A DNA stretch of 40,116 nucleotides. It comes from Anaerolineae bacterium. GTDB taxonomy: Bacteria; Chloroflexota; Anaerolineae; Promineifilales; Promineifilaceae. Below, piece by piece: positions 23,459 through 32,409 of this stretch (its first letter is position 1; the number at the start of each line of letters is the position of its first letter). A model generated the notes under the pieces. The model had not been told where the DNA came from and did no database searches. It saw only the letters and a program-made list of their open reading frames with translations. The stretch spans positions 1 to 40,116 of the forward strand of contig JANQGC010000087.1 of the NCBI GenBank assembly GCA_028277515.1. The letters are read 5' to 3'. The translations under genes and the position numbers were made by a program.

Positions 23459-26251
23459 ATGAATCGGTCCGTCTTAAATCTACTTCTATTTCTGGTAGCT
23501 ATTTTTCTTCTCGCCTCCTGTCAAAATGAGGAAAACCAGGCGTTGGTGCCTACGGCCACAACCACACTAGCTGCGGCCCGAGGTGAAGAATCACCTGGTG
23601 AGGCAGAAACGCCTGCCGCTACCCTTCCTCCCGCAACAAAAGAGTTAGATACAGAAGCAGAATCAAGTATCGGTTATTCCTTCCCATTCGAGGTACGGCC
23701 GGACGGATTCAGCTTTCGTAATTACGGTGCCACCTTTCCCGAAGGGAATTTCACTATCGCCGATTTGCGGGCTGAATTCGGTGATGGCGTTTGTTCGCGG
23801 ATTGAAGGGAACGATGAAGAATGTATTCCCTCGGCCGAGGCCCAGCAATGGATTGACGACCGTAACGTGGATATGGAATATGGACACTGTATTGGTTTCA
23901 CCGTCACCAGCTATCGCTTTGCCCAGGGAGATATTCAGCCAACTTTGTTTAGCCCGGACGCGTCAACCCCCTACGACCTCACTCAGGATATCCCCATTAT
24001 GCGCACCATTGCCGTCAACGGTTCCCTCTATTGGGTTCAGTCAGTATGGTCCAGTGAGGTCTCCGGCACACCCCGCGACATTATTGACGCTCTGATCGCT
24101 CTCGGCGAGCCGGTGGATCTGAGCATTTTCTTACCCGGCCTGGTCGGGGGTCATTCCCTGCTGGCATATGGCGTTGAACAGGTAGAACCGCAAAGGTATC
24201 ATATTCTCGCCTATGACAACAACTTTCCCGGCGAAGAAGTCCACGTAGAGGTAAATTATGAGGCCAATACCTGGCGCTATGGCCAGGGTGCAGGGAATCC
24301 CGAAGAGATGACAACGATATATGAAGGCGATTCCACGACAGAAACGCTGCGCTATATTCCCCTATCAGCCTACGATACAGCCAGCTGCCCGTTTTGCCCA
24401 CCAGAACTTGGAGCTGAAGAAGCCGGTGGAGAGGTCATCCTCCTTTCCCTCTTGGGACAAGGTGACGTGCTGATCAAAACGGCACTGGGTACCATTGGCT
24501 CGGTGGCTGGTGAGATCATCAATGAGATTCCCGGAGCACGACACATTTTCCAGCGGGGGCAATTGTCAGCCACTGATGCGCCGGATATTGTTCTGCCCGC
24601 CGACACTGATTTTACTGTAGAATTCAGCAACCTGGAACGTGTTTCCAGCCTGGGGCAAGATCTATCGCTTGTCATTGATCAACTGGATCCATCCGCCGAA
24701 AACAACCAACTGATTGTGGACCCGACTAACCAAAGCGTTGATTTCCAGGCAGGCGGAGACCAGTCCCCCTCGCTAAATGTGACCATCCGCCAGGAAGACG
24801 CCTCGTACAAAGTTTCACTTCTGGGTGGTCAGTTCGCCGATGGTGACGGTCTGTCTATTAGGACGGACGAAACCGGAGGAGGGTTGGAGCTTCGCAGCCA
24901 GGCGGCCGATTTAGAGGATACGACACTTCTCCTGACCCGCCTGACGGACGAAGAAGAGGCGCTCTTTGCCACCTCATCTCTAGAGATTGAGGATGGTGGA
25001 GCCGTTCTTCTCGACATCGAAGCCTGGAATGGCAGCGGCCAGATTGATGTATACGCTGATGAGGATGGCGACGGGAATTACGACGAACAACCCATCAAAC
25101 TCCCTAATCAACCACTGAATGATCTGTTGATGGAGAGTGGGGCTGATGGGATCATCAGCATCATCGACACGGTTAGCCCATTTTTGGGAGAACAGGATTT
25201 AGAAACCACGCTGGTTTCCCTAACCGAACAAGATCTAACAGGGCAGGAGATTGGAGAGATTTTACAACCTCTACAGCTTACAGATGAGCAGCTTATTAAC
25301 CTGATCACCACGTATTCTTTGCCGCTGCCGGGGTTGGGCGAGTTACTCTTTGCCTTGCGGCTGGAGCCAATGCGTCTGGATACAATTATTGCAGCTTTAG
25401 AATTTGAGGAAGAAGATGAAGCAGCCTTACTCACTCATTTGGCGAATCTAGCCTTGTATCATGAGATTATGGTCGAATGGGATTTCCTCAACTCCGATGA
25501 TCTGGCACAACTTGTTTCCTTGTTGAACGCACATGACTTAACCAGTGATCAACTGGGCGAGTTATTACCGAGGATGGAGTTGAGTACGGCCGAAATAGAA
25601 CAGGTTCTGGGCGATTTGGATTTGGCCGCGGACGATTTAACAAAACTGACAGAGATACTCGATATAGACATGTCGGACATTGCCTCGCCAAGCCAAACGG
25701 TAACAACGCCACTAACGGCCACCGTAACCCTGACCAACACCGCAACACCTACGCTCACGCCTTCACCAACATTAAGCGGGACGTTGACGGCAACCCTTTC
25801 TGTAAATCAGGCACCTACACAGACACCCAGCCCGCTTCCCACCGTGGAGCCAACCGATACGCCTGACCCATATCCTGTTGGCCCAACCGATATCCCTGAC
25901 CCATATCCTGTTGGCCCAACTACCACACCAGAGGCCTACCCAGTCACGAGTCCAACCGATACGCCTGACCCCGAGCCCTATCCTGGTGCAATTCCCACCG
26001 AAACCTCAGCATTTCTATCTGTGGCCGTTTGTGTAGATAATAATTTGCAAGTCATCGCGCAGGAACCGACATGGAATAACGCCGATATCAGCGTTTCGTC
26101 AGACGAAGGAATGTTGTTTTCAGGAACAACAGGGGAAAATGGTGAGCCTTTTATGGAAACGGTTTCCGGTCCTGGTACATGGACAAATCTTTATATTGAG
26201 TCCTCCATCGAACCAACCAGGGTTCCACTTGGTACCGTCACCTGCCCTTAG
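23459..26251 (+). CDS. Large multidomain lipoprotein with a predicted papain/C39-like domain
   Basis: A 930-residue protein. The start at 23459 gives a clean lipoprotein signal (LLLFLVAIFLLASCQNE); the ribosome site is weak. Residues 60-300 look like a papain-like fold of the C39-like kind. A Cys heads a helix (YGHCIGFTVTSYRF, C144), GGHSLLAYGVE holds His232, and AYDNNFPGEEVHVEV holds Asp253/Asn254 at the third catalytic position. Residues 300-560 are beta-rich. Residues 580-740 are short Leu/Asp-rich helical repeats (LTGQEIGEILQPLQLTDEQL). A Pro-Thr and DPYPVGPT linker (750-845) leads to a C-terminal domain of about 85 residues. It would be a surface-anchored cysteine peptidase or transglutaminase-like protein, or an inactive binding form. 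The catalytic call is by motif only. Confidence 0.7.
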   Translation: MNRSVLNLLLFLVAIFLLASCQNEENQALVPTATTTLAAARGEESPGEAETPAATLPPATKELDTEAESSIGYSFPFEVRPDGFSFRNYGATFPEGNFTIADLRAEFGDGVCSRIEGNDEECIPSAEAQQWIDDRNVDMEYGHCIGFTVTSYRFAQGDIQPTLFSPDASTPYDLTQDIPIMRTIAVNGSLYWVQSVWSSEVSGTPRDIIDALIALGEPVDLSIFLPGLVGGHSLLAYGVEQVEPQRYHILAYDNNFPGEEVHVEVNYEANTWRYGQGAGNPEEMTTIYEGDSTTETLRYIPLSAYDTASCPFCPPELGAEEAGGEVILLSLLGQGDVLIKTALGTIGSVAGEIINEIPGARHIFQRGQLSATDAPDIVLPADTDFTVEFSNLERVSSLGQDLSLVIDQLDPSAENNQLIVDPTNQSVDFQAGGDQSPSLNVTIRQEDASYKVSLLGGQFADGDGLSIRTDETGGGLELRSQAADLEDTTLLLTRLTDEEEALFATSSLEIEDGGAVLLDIEAWNGSGQIDVYADEDGDGNYDEQPIKLPNQPLNDLLMESGADGIISIIDTVSPFLGEQDLETTLVSLTEQDLTGQEIGEILQPLQLTDEQLINLITTYSLPLPGLGELLFALRLEPMRLDTIIAALEFEEEDEAALLTHLANLALYHEIMVEWDFLNSDDLAQLVSLLNAHDLTSDQLGELLPRMELSTAEIEQVLGDLDLAADDLTKLTEILDIDMSDIASPSQTVTTPLTATVTLTNTATPTLTPSPTLSGTLTATLSVNQAPTQTPSPLPTVEPTDTPDPYPVGPTDIPDPYPVGPTTTPEAYPVTSPTDTPDPEPYPGAIPTETSAFLSVAVCVDNNLQVIAQEPTWNNADISVSSDEGMLFSGTTGENGEPFMETVSGPGTWTNLYIESSIEPTRVPLGTVTCP
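25849..25990 (+). repeat. Coding repeat, PTDxPDPYPVG linker units
   Basis: Units of about 36 bases coding PTDTPDPYPVG, PTDIPDPYPVG, PTTTPEAYPVT and PTDTPDPEPYPG follow each other. The first two are almost identical at DNA level, which shows a recent duplication. They form the linker before the C-terminal domain of the large lipoprotein. Confidence 0.75.
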
Positions 26252-26341
26252 CCAACGGCCGTTGATCTGGTGCAAGAGCGTTATGGTGCAAATACGGCAA
26301 TAGTTCCCCTATGTTCATCGCTCCCGCAAGAACAAAATTCA

Positions 26342-26415
26342 GTAGCCTATAAAATAAAAGAACCCCCAAGTAATCTTGAGAGTTCTTTATCCTATAAGTA
26401 AATACTATAGGCTAC
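26342..26415. terminator. Bidirectional terminator inside a nested inverted repeat
   Basis: The core hairpin 26357-26388 pairs AAAGAACCCCCAAG with CTTGAGAGTTCTTT at 12 of 14 positions around a TAAT loop, with A/T runs at both outer ends, so it can stop transcription from either side. It is enclosed by perfect 10-bp arms GTAGCCTATA (26342-26351) and TATAGGCTAC (26406-26415). It lies in the spacer between the plus-strand lipoprotein gene and the minus-strand catabolic cluster, where a shared terminator is expected. Confidence 0.8.
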
Positions 26416-26461
26416 GGGAGCTACGGGGATCGCTGCCACTCTGGGCAATAAACCATCATTA

Positions 26462-27019
26462 TCACCTCTTGAATAGCTTTCTGACCCACCCCCGAATTGC
26501 CTGCCAAACTCTTTGAAAGAAGTTTTGATCCGCCGCCATTTTCTCCGGCAATTCTATACTTATCTCTTCGTCCAAGATGTTGCAAACACATTTAGAGAAG
26601 CGGCCGAACATGAACTTGCCCACTGTCTGAACCATGCCCCCACCCATCTGAGCAAGCTTACCGGATACGCTGATATCGGCCAGGATATTCACGTTGGTAT
26701 GCACGTCGCCCACTTCTTGCAAAGAAAAATTAATATCCGCTTCGGCACCGCCCGGAGCACCAACCTGATCCCCTCCAGCCACAAGCAGCATCGTCCTTTG
26801 CTCAGCGTCGATTTCCACTATGCGAACTTTGCCTTCAAGTTTCATATTGATTTGACCGAGGCGGATGCCGACACGGCCGAGATAGGTTTTCTGATCGCTC
26901 ACTTCCAAAAGTTCTGCCCCAGGGATGCAGGAAACAACCTGGGGCGGTTCTGCGAAATAAGCCCATACAGAGTCGATGGGGGCCTGGACTTCAAAGGAAT
27001 GTTTTACCGTAAGCGCCAT
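26462..27019 (-). CDS. coxG: CoxG-like SRPBCC protein, last gene of the catabolic cluster
   Basis: A 185-residue protein of the CoxG family (SRPBCC fold). The N-terminal block SFEVQAPIDSVWAYFAEP, the loop VVSCIPGAELLEVSDQKTY and the later SVSGKLAQMGGGMVQTVGK are typical. The C-terminal tail is basic and hydrophobic (WQAIRGWVRKLFKR), as in CoxG proteins that anchor the CO dehydrogenase or related enzymes to the membrane. It lies 27 bases after the hydroxyacyl-CoA dehydrogenase gene. In this cluster it probably serves the molybdenum hydroxylase, by membrane attachment or assembly. That enzyme does not have the CO dehydrogenase active-site signature, so CO oxidation is not implied. Confidence 0.85.
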   Translation of the reverse strand: MALTVKHSFEVQAPIDSVWAYFAEPPQVVSCIPGAELLEVSDQKTYLGRVGIRLGQINMKLEGKVRIVEIDAEQRTMLLVAGGDQVGAPGGAEADINFSLQEVGDVHTNVNILADISVSGKLAQMGGGMVQTVGKFMFGRFSKCVCNILDEEISIELPEKMAADQNFFQRVWQAIRGWVRKLFKR

Positions 27020-27046
27020 ATCTTTTACCGGTTATATCAATAACAT

Positions 27047-27997
27047 CTACAGCCAATCGGCCAGGACCTTCTTCGTGCTCAACAACAAATTCATCCGTCG
27101 CTGCATGAGGGGGCCAATCTCTTCCGGCTCATAGGAAAAGAGGCCGCCGCCGGTTTTGATGCCTAGTTTTTGATCCTGCACCATCTCGGTCACAATTTGA
27201 CTCACACCGGCTTCATTAGAAAGGTCAGCGTTAAGATAGCTGGCCACGCTATTGTAAATATCTAACCCGGCGACATCCAGCAGTTCCATCGGGCCGATAA
27301 CAGCCAATTTGTATCCGATGCCCCACTTGACGACCGCATCAATATCTTCGGCCGAAGCGACACCGGTTTCCAGTAAGTGCAGGCACTCACGCATAATGGC
27401 ATAAAGAACCCGGTTTTCTATAAAACCGGCGACGTCACGCTGGACAAGTACCGGCAGCATCTTGATGTCTTCAATAACTTCCCACAAGGCGGTGACGGTT
27501 TCATCCGTCGTTTGTTCCCCTTTGATCACTTCAATCACGGGGATAATATGGGGTGGATTCGACCAGTGCATGCCCACTACCCGTTGCGGATGTTGGCAAA
27601 CCTCCGCTAAACGAGTGATGGGAATGCCGGAGGTATTGGAGGCGAGTATCGCTTCTGCACTTACTTGCGTCTCCACTTCACGATAGAAATCATGTTTTAG
27701 CTCTAATGTTTCCGGAATGGCCTCGGCTACAAGATCGACGCCACTTACCGCTTCCTCCTGGTCAAGCGTATACGTCAGCAAAGCACGCCCTTTGGCTATC
27801 TGCTCATCAGTAATAAAGCCATTATTTTTCAGGACATTAAACACGATGTCAACGGTGTTCTTCGCCCGTTCTAGAACCTCTTCGCTGATGTCCATCAAGC
27901 GCGTCTCATAGCCGTGCACGGCAAAAACGACAGCCATGCCAGGACCCATCGTGCCTGCCCCAATGATTGCTACAGAATTAACTCTATCAGTTGTCAT
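27047..27997 (-). CDS. 3-hydroxyacyl-CoA dehydrogenase family protein
   Basis: A 316-residue NAD-dependent dehydrogenase. The ATG at 27997 follows AAAGGAGAAAAG; an upstream start at 28060 would overlap the previous gene. The N-terminal Rossmann loop is SVAIIGAGTMGPGMAVVFA. Conserved catalytic-domain blocks are SNTSGIPITRLAEVC, VVGMHWSNPPHIIPVIEVIKG and AGFIENRVLYAIMRECLHLL, with the His of GMHWSNP as the likely catalytic base. The C-terminal domain ends in KTGGGLFSYEPEE. The family oxidises 3-hydroxyacyl-CoA, and related members act on L-gulonate, carnitine or other beta-hydroxy acids. Here it is likely to oxidise a beta-hydroxy intermediate of the pathway; no CoA ligase or thiolase is nearby. 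Confidence 0.88.
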   Translation of the reverse strand: MTTDRVNSVAIIGAGTMGPGMAVVFAVHGYETRLMDISEEVLERAKNTVDIVFNVLKNNGFITDEQIAKGRALLTYTLDQEEAVSGVDLVAEAIPETLELKHDFYREVETQVSAEAILASNTSGIPITRLAEVCQHPQRVVGMHWSNPPHIIPVIEVIKGEQTTDETVTALWEVIEDIKMLPVLVQRDVAGFIENRVLYAIMRECLHLLETGVASAEDIDAVVKWGIGYKLAVIGPMELLDVAGLDIYNSVASYLNADLSNEAGVSQIVTEMVQDQKLGIKTGGGLFSYEPEEIGPLMQRRMNLLLSTKKVLADWL

Positions 27998-28023
27998 ACT
28001 TTTCTCCTTTGGGTCTGATACCC

Positions 28024-30300
28024 TTATATGGATTTGTGAGCTTTTTGCGCGGCGCGCCATACCCGTTCGGGCGTCGCCGGCAGCTCGTCAATAATGACGT
28101 CAAGTGAAGCTAAGGCGTTGGTAATGGCCGCCGGCATGGCGGCCAGGATGCCTTCGCCAACGCCTTTCAGCCCATAAGGGCCGGGACCATCTTCATTTTG
28201 AACGATAAATGAAACAAACTTATCGGCCGTATCTTCGATATTGGGTACATGATAATCGGCCAGGTTGCCATTCAGTAGTTGCCCGTCAGAGAACAGCATC
28301 TCTTCATAAATAGCATTGCCCAAGCCCTGCATCGCGCCACCCATCTCTTGCCCTTTGATCAAGGCCGGGTTAACGGCCGTACCTACATCCGCTACACTGA
28401 CGATTTTGCGCATATGTATGTAGCCTGTGTCTCGATCCAACTCTATTTCCACCCCACCGATGCACACCTCCCAGAATACGGGACCCGCCTCATACGTTCC
28501 TTGTCCCAATCCCGGCCGAACGATTCCCTGTCCAATAAGTTCACCGCCGGCAAACCCGAAGTGGTGAAAAATTAAATCCGAATAGGCAGCCGACTGCGTA
28601 TCATGCCAGGCACGTCCATCCCTCAAGACGACAGCTTCGGGACTTACGTCCCACATTTCGGCGGCAATGGCCTTTAACTGCTCTCGTATTTCGATTGCCG
28701 CTTGATTGACCGCCTTTCCGGCAAGTGTGGTCGAGCGGCTGGCTCCGGTGGAACGATCGTAAGGTGTGATTTGTGTGTCTCCGTCCGGAACACGGATCTG
28801 AGACAAGGGTAACGACAGCTCCTGGCTGACAAGTTGGCTCATCACCGTTCGTGCTCCCTGTCCTAGTTCGGTGGTGCTGACTAACACCGTAACTGTACTG
28901 TCAGCTTCCATGCGCACGATGGCAGTGGAGACAGGGCGCGATCCGGCTGCCAGTAACCCGACTCCTAATCCGCGCCCTACATCAGGCGCCGACGGTTGGT
29001 TCCATTCCAGCCCTTCAGCCACCAGCCTGATATCGCCGATGAGGTCAGCGTCAAGCGGTTTGCCCCCTTTCCGCACCGCCTCGCCTGGCTTAAGAAGGTT
29101 TTTCTCCCTTATTTGCAGGGAGTCCAGGCCGACTTTGCGGGCGATCTCATCAATCTGGCTTTCTCCAATCCATTGTAAATGAGTGGCGCCAAATGCGCGG
29201 TAGGAACCGGCCGGCGGCCGATTGGTATATACGCCGTATGAGTCAACAGCATAACCTTCCCAGCGGTAAGGTCCCGGTGCGGCATCGGCAGCCGTGGCCA
29301 CAACACGCGGACCGTTATCTGCATAAGCACCCGTATCCAGGTAAATCGTTACCTCGCGGGCTACCAGGGTGCCGTCAGAGTGAGCGGCCGTGCGCATATG
29401 GCACTTCATATTATGACGGCGGCTGGTAAGCATCGACTCGTTGACCGAATTGGCCACACGGACAGGTTGTCCCGCCTTGCGCGCCAGGGCAGCGGCGATG
29501 GGTTCCATTCGCGTATACGATTTGCTGCCGAAACCACCTCCCAGGTAAGGGATATGGATGCGGATATTGGCTGCGGGTAAGCGGAATATGTCGGCCAGTT
29601 CGTCACGAACTAAATATGGATGCTGGCAGGACGACCATAATTCAAGTTTGTCGTGAGCCGGCCAATCGGCAACTGTGGTATGTGTTTCCAATGAATATTG
29701 ATAGATGGACGGGAAAAGGTAATCTCCGGAAACGACCACTGCTGCGTTTTCAATTAACCAGCTTACTTCACCTTTTACCAGGTGGTGCTCATAACAGATA
29801 TTGCCTTGTGGCTGAAAATCGCCCAAACCGTGGAACTGCCCCAGGCGTAATGAATCGCCATCATGGATATGGACGGCGTTGTCGGCCGTCGCTTCCGCAA
29901 TAGTTGTCACCGCCGGCAATACTTCATATTCAACCTCGATCAAGTCAACGGCATCAGCGGCAGCTTGTGCGGTTGCGGCGGCCACGATGGCCACCGGGTC
30001 CCCGGCAAATCGAGCCGTGTCTATGGCCAAGATAGGGCGATCCTTAACGGCATGTCCGTAGTATGGATCGATATCAGCCAGATCAGCGCCGGTCAATATA
30101 GCCACGACACCGGGCACCTGTTCGGCGACGGCCGTGTCAATCGATTTGATTCGTGCATGGGCGTAAGGACTTCTTAAAATGCTGGCTTCCAACATGTTGG
30201 CCAATTTAATATCCCCGGCAAAAACCGCTTGCCCGGTCACCTTGGCGTGGCCGTCGACCCGCGGGGCATTTTGTCCAATACCAAAAACCTGGTCAAACAT
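28024..30300 (-). CDS. Molybdenum hydroxylase large subunit (xanthine dehydrogenase family)
   Basis: A 758-residue protein that binds the molybdopterin cofactor. The N-terminal domain (PRVDGHAKVTGQAVFAGD) is the Ald_Xan_dh_C a/b hammerhead. The cofactor loops follow: IPYLGGGFGSKSYTRMEP, RPPAGSYRAFGATHLQWIGE and TTELGQGARTVMSQL. The catalytic Glu near the end is in GLKGVGEGILAAM. The active-site loop reads SYRAFG, as in xanthine-dehydrogenase-type enzymes, and lacks the AYRCSFR signature of form I CO dehydrogenase. It would hydroxylate an aromatic or N-heterocyclic carbon with water. The start overlaps the FeS subunit gene by eight bases. The order FAD, FeS, Mo is usual for this family. Confidence 0.93.
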   Translation of the reverse strand: MFDQVFGIGQNAPRVDGHAKVTGQAVFAGDIKLANMLEASILRSPYAHARIKSIDTAVAEQVPGVVAILTGADLADIDPYYGHAVKDRPILAIDTARFAGDPVAIVAAATAQAAADAVDLIEVEYEVLPAVTTIAEATADNAVHIHDGDSLRLGQFHGLGDFQPQGNICYEHHLVKGEVSWLIENAAVVVSGDYLFPSIYQYSLETHTTVADWPAHDKLELWSSCQHPYLVRDELADIFRLPAANIRIHIPYLGGGFGSKSYTRMEPIAAALARKAGQPVRVANSVNESMLTSRRHNMKCHMRTAAHSDGTLVAREVTIYLDTGAYADNGPRVVATAADAAPGPYRWEGYAVDSYGVYTNRPPAGSYRAFGATHLQWIGESQIDEIARKVGLDSLQIREKNLLKPGEAVRKGGKPLDADLIGDIRLVAEGLEWNQPSAPDVGRGLGVGLLAAGSRPVSTAIVRMEADSTVTVLVSTTELGQGARTVMSQLVSQELSLPLSQIRVPDGDTQITPYDRSTGASRSTTLAGKAVNQAAIEIREQLKAIAAEMWDVSPEAVVLRDGRAWHDTQSAAYSDLIFHHFGFAGGELIGQGIVRPGLGQGTYEAGPVFWEVCIGGVEIELDRDTGYIHMRKIVSVADVGTAVNPALIKGQEMGGAMQGLGNAIYEEMLFSDGQLLNGNLADYHVPNIEDTADKFVSFIVQNEDGPGPYGLKGVGEGILAAMPAAITNALASLDVIIDELPATPERVWRAAQKAHKSI

Positions 30301-30796
30301 CGTAATCTATTTCTCCATTTTGCAGGTGCTGCGCGGCATCTTTGACGGCTTCAACAATGGGATAGTAGCCCGTACAGCGGCATAGATTGCCGTGCAGATA
30401 GTGGTGGATCTCAGCTTCGGAGGGTGAACCGTTTTCCGCGAGTAAGGCCACGGCGCTCATGACCATGCCCGGCGTACAGAAACCACATTGCAGCGCGTTG
30501 TGTTTAATAAAGGCTTCCTGGATGACATGTAATTCGCCGGATTGCGCCAGGCTTTCAATCGTGAGCACATTACGGCCGTTTGTTTCATAGGCTAACGTAT
30601 TGCAGGCGCTTACCGGTTGCCCATCCAGCAAGACCGTGCAAGCGCCACAAATCTGAATATCACACGATCGTTTCGTACCGGTAAGGTTTAAGTGGTCGCG
30701 GAGAAAGTCCAGCAAGATCTCGCGAGGCTCAATTTCCGTTTCGACTTGCCGGCCGTTAATTGAAACTGTTATAGGTATCCGCAGTGGGTCTTTCAT
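30293..30796 (-). CDS. Molybdenum hydroxylase [2Fe-2S] small subunit
   Basis: A 167-residue electron-transfer subunit with two [2Fe-2S] centres. The plant-ferredoxin-like site is CDIQICGACTVLLDGQPV with a further Cys. The C-terminal helical site is CGFCTPGMVMSAVALL and CRCTGYYPIVEAV. The motifs are complete and in the usual order. The N-terminus is typical (ISINGRQVETEIEPREIL pattern). It overlaps the FAD subunit by four bases and the Mo subunit by eight, so the three are translated together. Confidence 0.94.
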   Translation of the reverse strand: MKDPLRIPITVSINGRQVETEIEPREILLDFLRDHLNLTGTKRSCDIQICGACTVLLDGQPVSACNTLAYETNGRNVLTIESLAQSGELHVIQEAFIKHNALQCGFCTPGMVMSAVALLAENGSPSEAEIHHYLHGNLCRCTGYYPIVEAVKDAAQHLQNGEIDYDV

Positions 30797-31665
30797 TCCT
30801 TCGCTCCCTTTGCCTTTTCAACCGCCTTCTTGAGGGCACGTTTCGTCAAGACGCGTACAAGTTGGCGTTTGTAATCAACAGCGCCATAAATATCCTCAAC
30901 AGGATCGGCCATTTCAGCGACCGCATCCGCTGCCGCCTCAAATAAGGCATCTGAAACAGCCTGTCCCTCTAAGAGAGCCATCCCCTCCGTAGCCAGGTAA
31001 GGGGCAGGACCCACACTGCCAACCGATATGCTGGACGATGTGATATGCCCGTTATTAAGCGATAAGAACGCGGCTACATTTGCCGTAGGGCGTTCCAACG
31101 TAACGAATTTATCAAAGGCCCCATACATACCAGAAGGCAGAGGAGGCAAGATTATCGCCGTCATTAATTCGTCTTCTTCCCGCACCGTCAGGAAAAGATC
31201 AATATTAAACTCATGCGCAGGTATATGACGCACACCGCGAACAGAGGTTAACTCATAGATCACTCCCGGCCAGGCAGTAAAAAGCGTTGCAATATCGCTA
31301 CGGGGCTCGGCAAAACAAAGATTGCCACCGATTGTGCCTGCCACACGGACCCGAATATTGCCAACCAACCGTTCCACTTCGGCCAATAGAGGCGCAAATT
31401 GGGCGACAAGGTCAGATCGTTCGACCATGTGGTGCGTTGCCGCTGCTCCAATACGGATCATTCGACTATCGTCATCAAGCCGTACCCCGTTCAAACCGGT
31501 GATATGCTTGACATCAATCAAATGCGGGAAGTGAGCCAATCCCTCACGCATCAGAATCAACAACTCTGTTCCCCCCGCGTATAAGGAGGCATCCCACCCG
31601 AATTGCGCCAGCAAACCAGATGCTTCCTGTGCTGACTGTGGTTCATGTATCTGGAATTCCTTCAA
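30793..31665 (-). CDS. Molybdenum hydroxylase FAD-binding subunit
   Basis: A 290-residue subunit of the CoxM/XdhB type. The FAD phosphate loop is SLYAGGTELLILM near residue 30. The second loop is VAGTIGGNLCFAEPRSDIA. The C-terminal domain (VSVGSVGPAPYLATEG) matches the CO_deh_flav_C fold. It passes electrons from the FeS subunit to an acceptor. It starts 3 bases after the aldolase gene stop and overlaps the next gene by four bases. Confidence 0.93.
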   Translation of the reverse strand: MKEFQIHEPQSAQEASGLLAQFGWDASLYAGGTELLILMREGLAHFPHLIDVKHITGLNGVRLDDDSRMIRIGAAATHHMVERSDLVAQFAPLLAEVERLVGNIRVRVAGTIGGNLCFAEPRSDIATLFTAWPGVIYELTSVRGVRHIPAHEFNIDLFLTVREEDELMTAIILPPLPSGMYGAFDKFVTLERPTANVAAFLSLNNGHITSSSISVGSVGPAPYLATEGMALLEGQAVSDALFEAAADAVAEMADPVEDIYGAVDYKRQLVRVLTKRALKKAVEKAKGAKE

Positions 31666-31668
31666 CTC

Positions 31669-32406
31669 TCAATCCTCCTGATCTTGTCGATCATCGCCGG
31701 GCATACCTGCACCTTGTCCGGCGGATCTGGCCCTACGGATTAAATACTCCCAGTAGGAATGAATAAATTCATCGCGATATTTTTCAGCGAAAAGCCTTTT
31801 TGCTGCTTCCTTACTCACGGGCTTAAGGGGTCCTAACGACGTAGCAATGGCTTGAATCTTAATAGCCCTCTCCAGGGTTAAAGCCGTATAAGTAAGCCAG
31901 GGCACACTGCTGCCGACGCATAGAACGCCATGATTGCCCATGATCACGGCACGATGCGCACCCAAAGCCTGAGCAACCATCTTGCCCATATCACTGCTTG
32001 ATATCAGGCCGGCCGTCTCCTCAAAGTGACCAAGACCGTCATAGAAAAGAACCGCATCATGGTTAATTAATGCAAGGTCGGCTGTTGTTGCTCCTAGTGC
32101 CGTCGCATAGGGCGCATGTGTGTGAGCTATCGAATTTACATCACGACGTACCTTATAAACCTCAGAATGGAGCACCGTCTCCAGGTGTAGCACACCTTCT
32201 CCAGCAAGGATATTGCAATCCAGGTCAATGGCTAGAACATCGCCGGGTGTCACCTCGTCAAGACCAATATCTTTACGTTTGATATAAACGATATTATCCG
32301 AACTGCGCACACTAACATGACCCAGGGTCAAATCCGCATGGCCATCACCAGCCAATATGCGACATGCCCAGGCTACTTGAGTGCACAACTCTTTATCAAG
32401 CATCAT
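31669..32406 (-). CDS. Class II aldolase/adducin family protein
   Basis: A 245-residue metal-dependent enzyme of the fuculose-phosphate aldolase fold. The zinc-binding His pair is SIAHTHAPYATALG, the third His is in VIMGNHGVLCVG, and a catalytic Glu may be in VLHSEVYKVRR. The C-terminal 20 residues are polar. The family includes sugar-phosphate aldolases and decarboxylases of aromatic or branched hydroxy-acids. The cluster has no sugar kinase, so decarboxylation or retro-aldol cleavage of a ring-derived acid fits better than sugar-phosphate cleavage. It lies 3 bases from each neighbour. Confidence 0.88.
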   Translation of the reverse strand: MMLDKELCTQVAWACRILAGDGHADLTLGHVSVRSSDNIVYIKRKDIGLDEVTPGDVLAIDLDCNILAGEGVLHLETVLHSEVYKVRRDVNSIAHTHAPYATALGATTADLALINHDAVLFYDGLGHFEETAGLISSSDMGKMVAQALGAHRAVIMGNHGVLCVGSSVPWLTYTALTLERAIKIQAIATSLGPLKPVSKEAAKRLFAEKYRDEFIHSYWEYLIRRARSAGQGAGMPGDDRQDQED

Positions 32407-32409
32407 TTC

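Noticed and set aside
26513..27043. A 176-codon plus-strand open frame
   Set aside because: It lies almost wholly antisense to the CoxG-like gene, whose protein has clear family blocks; the plus-strand product has no recognisable pattern.
28024..31665. Aerobic CO dehydrogenase
   Set aside because: The large subunit lacks the AYRCSFR loop of form I enzymes; the general xanthine-dehydrogenase family is a better call.
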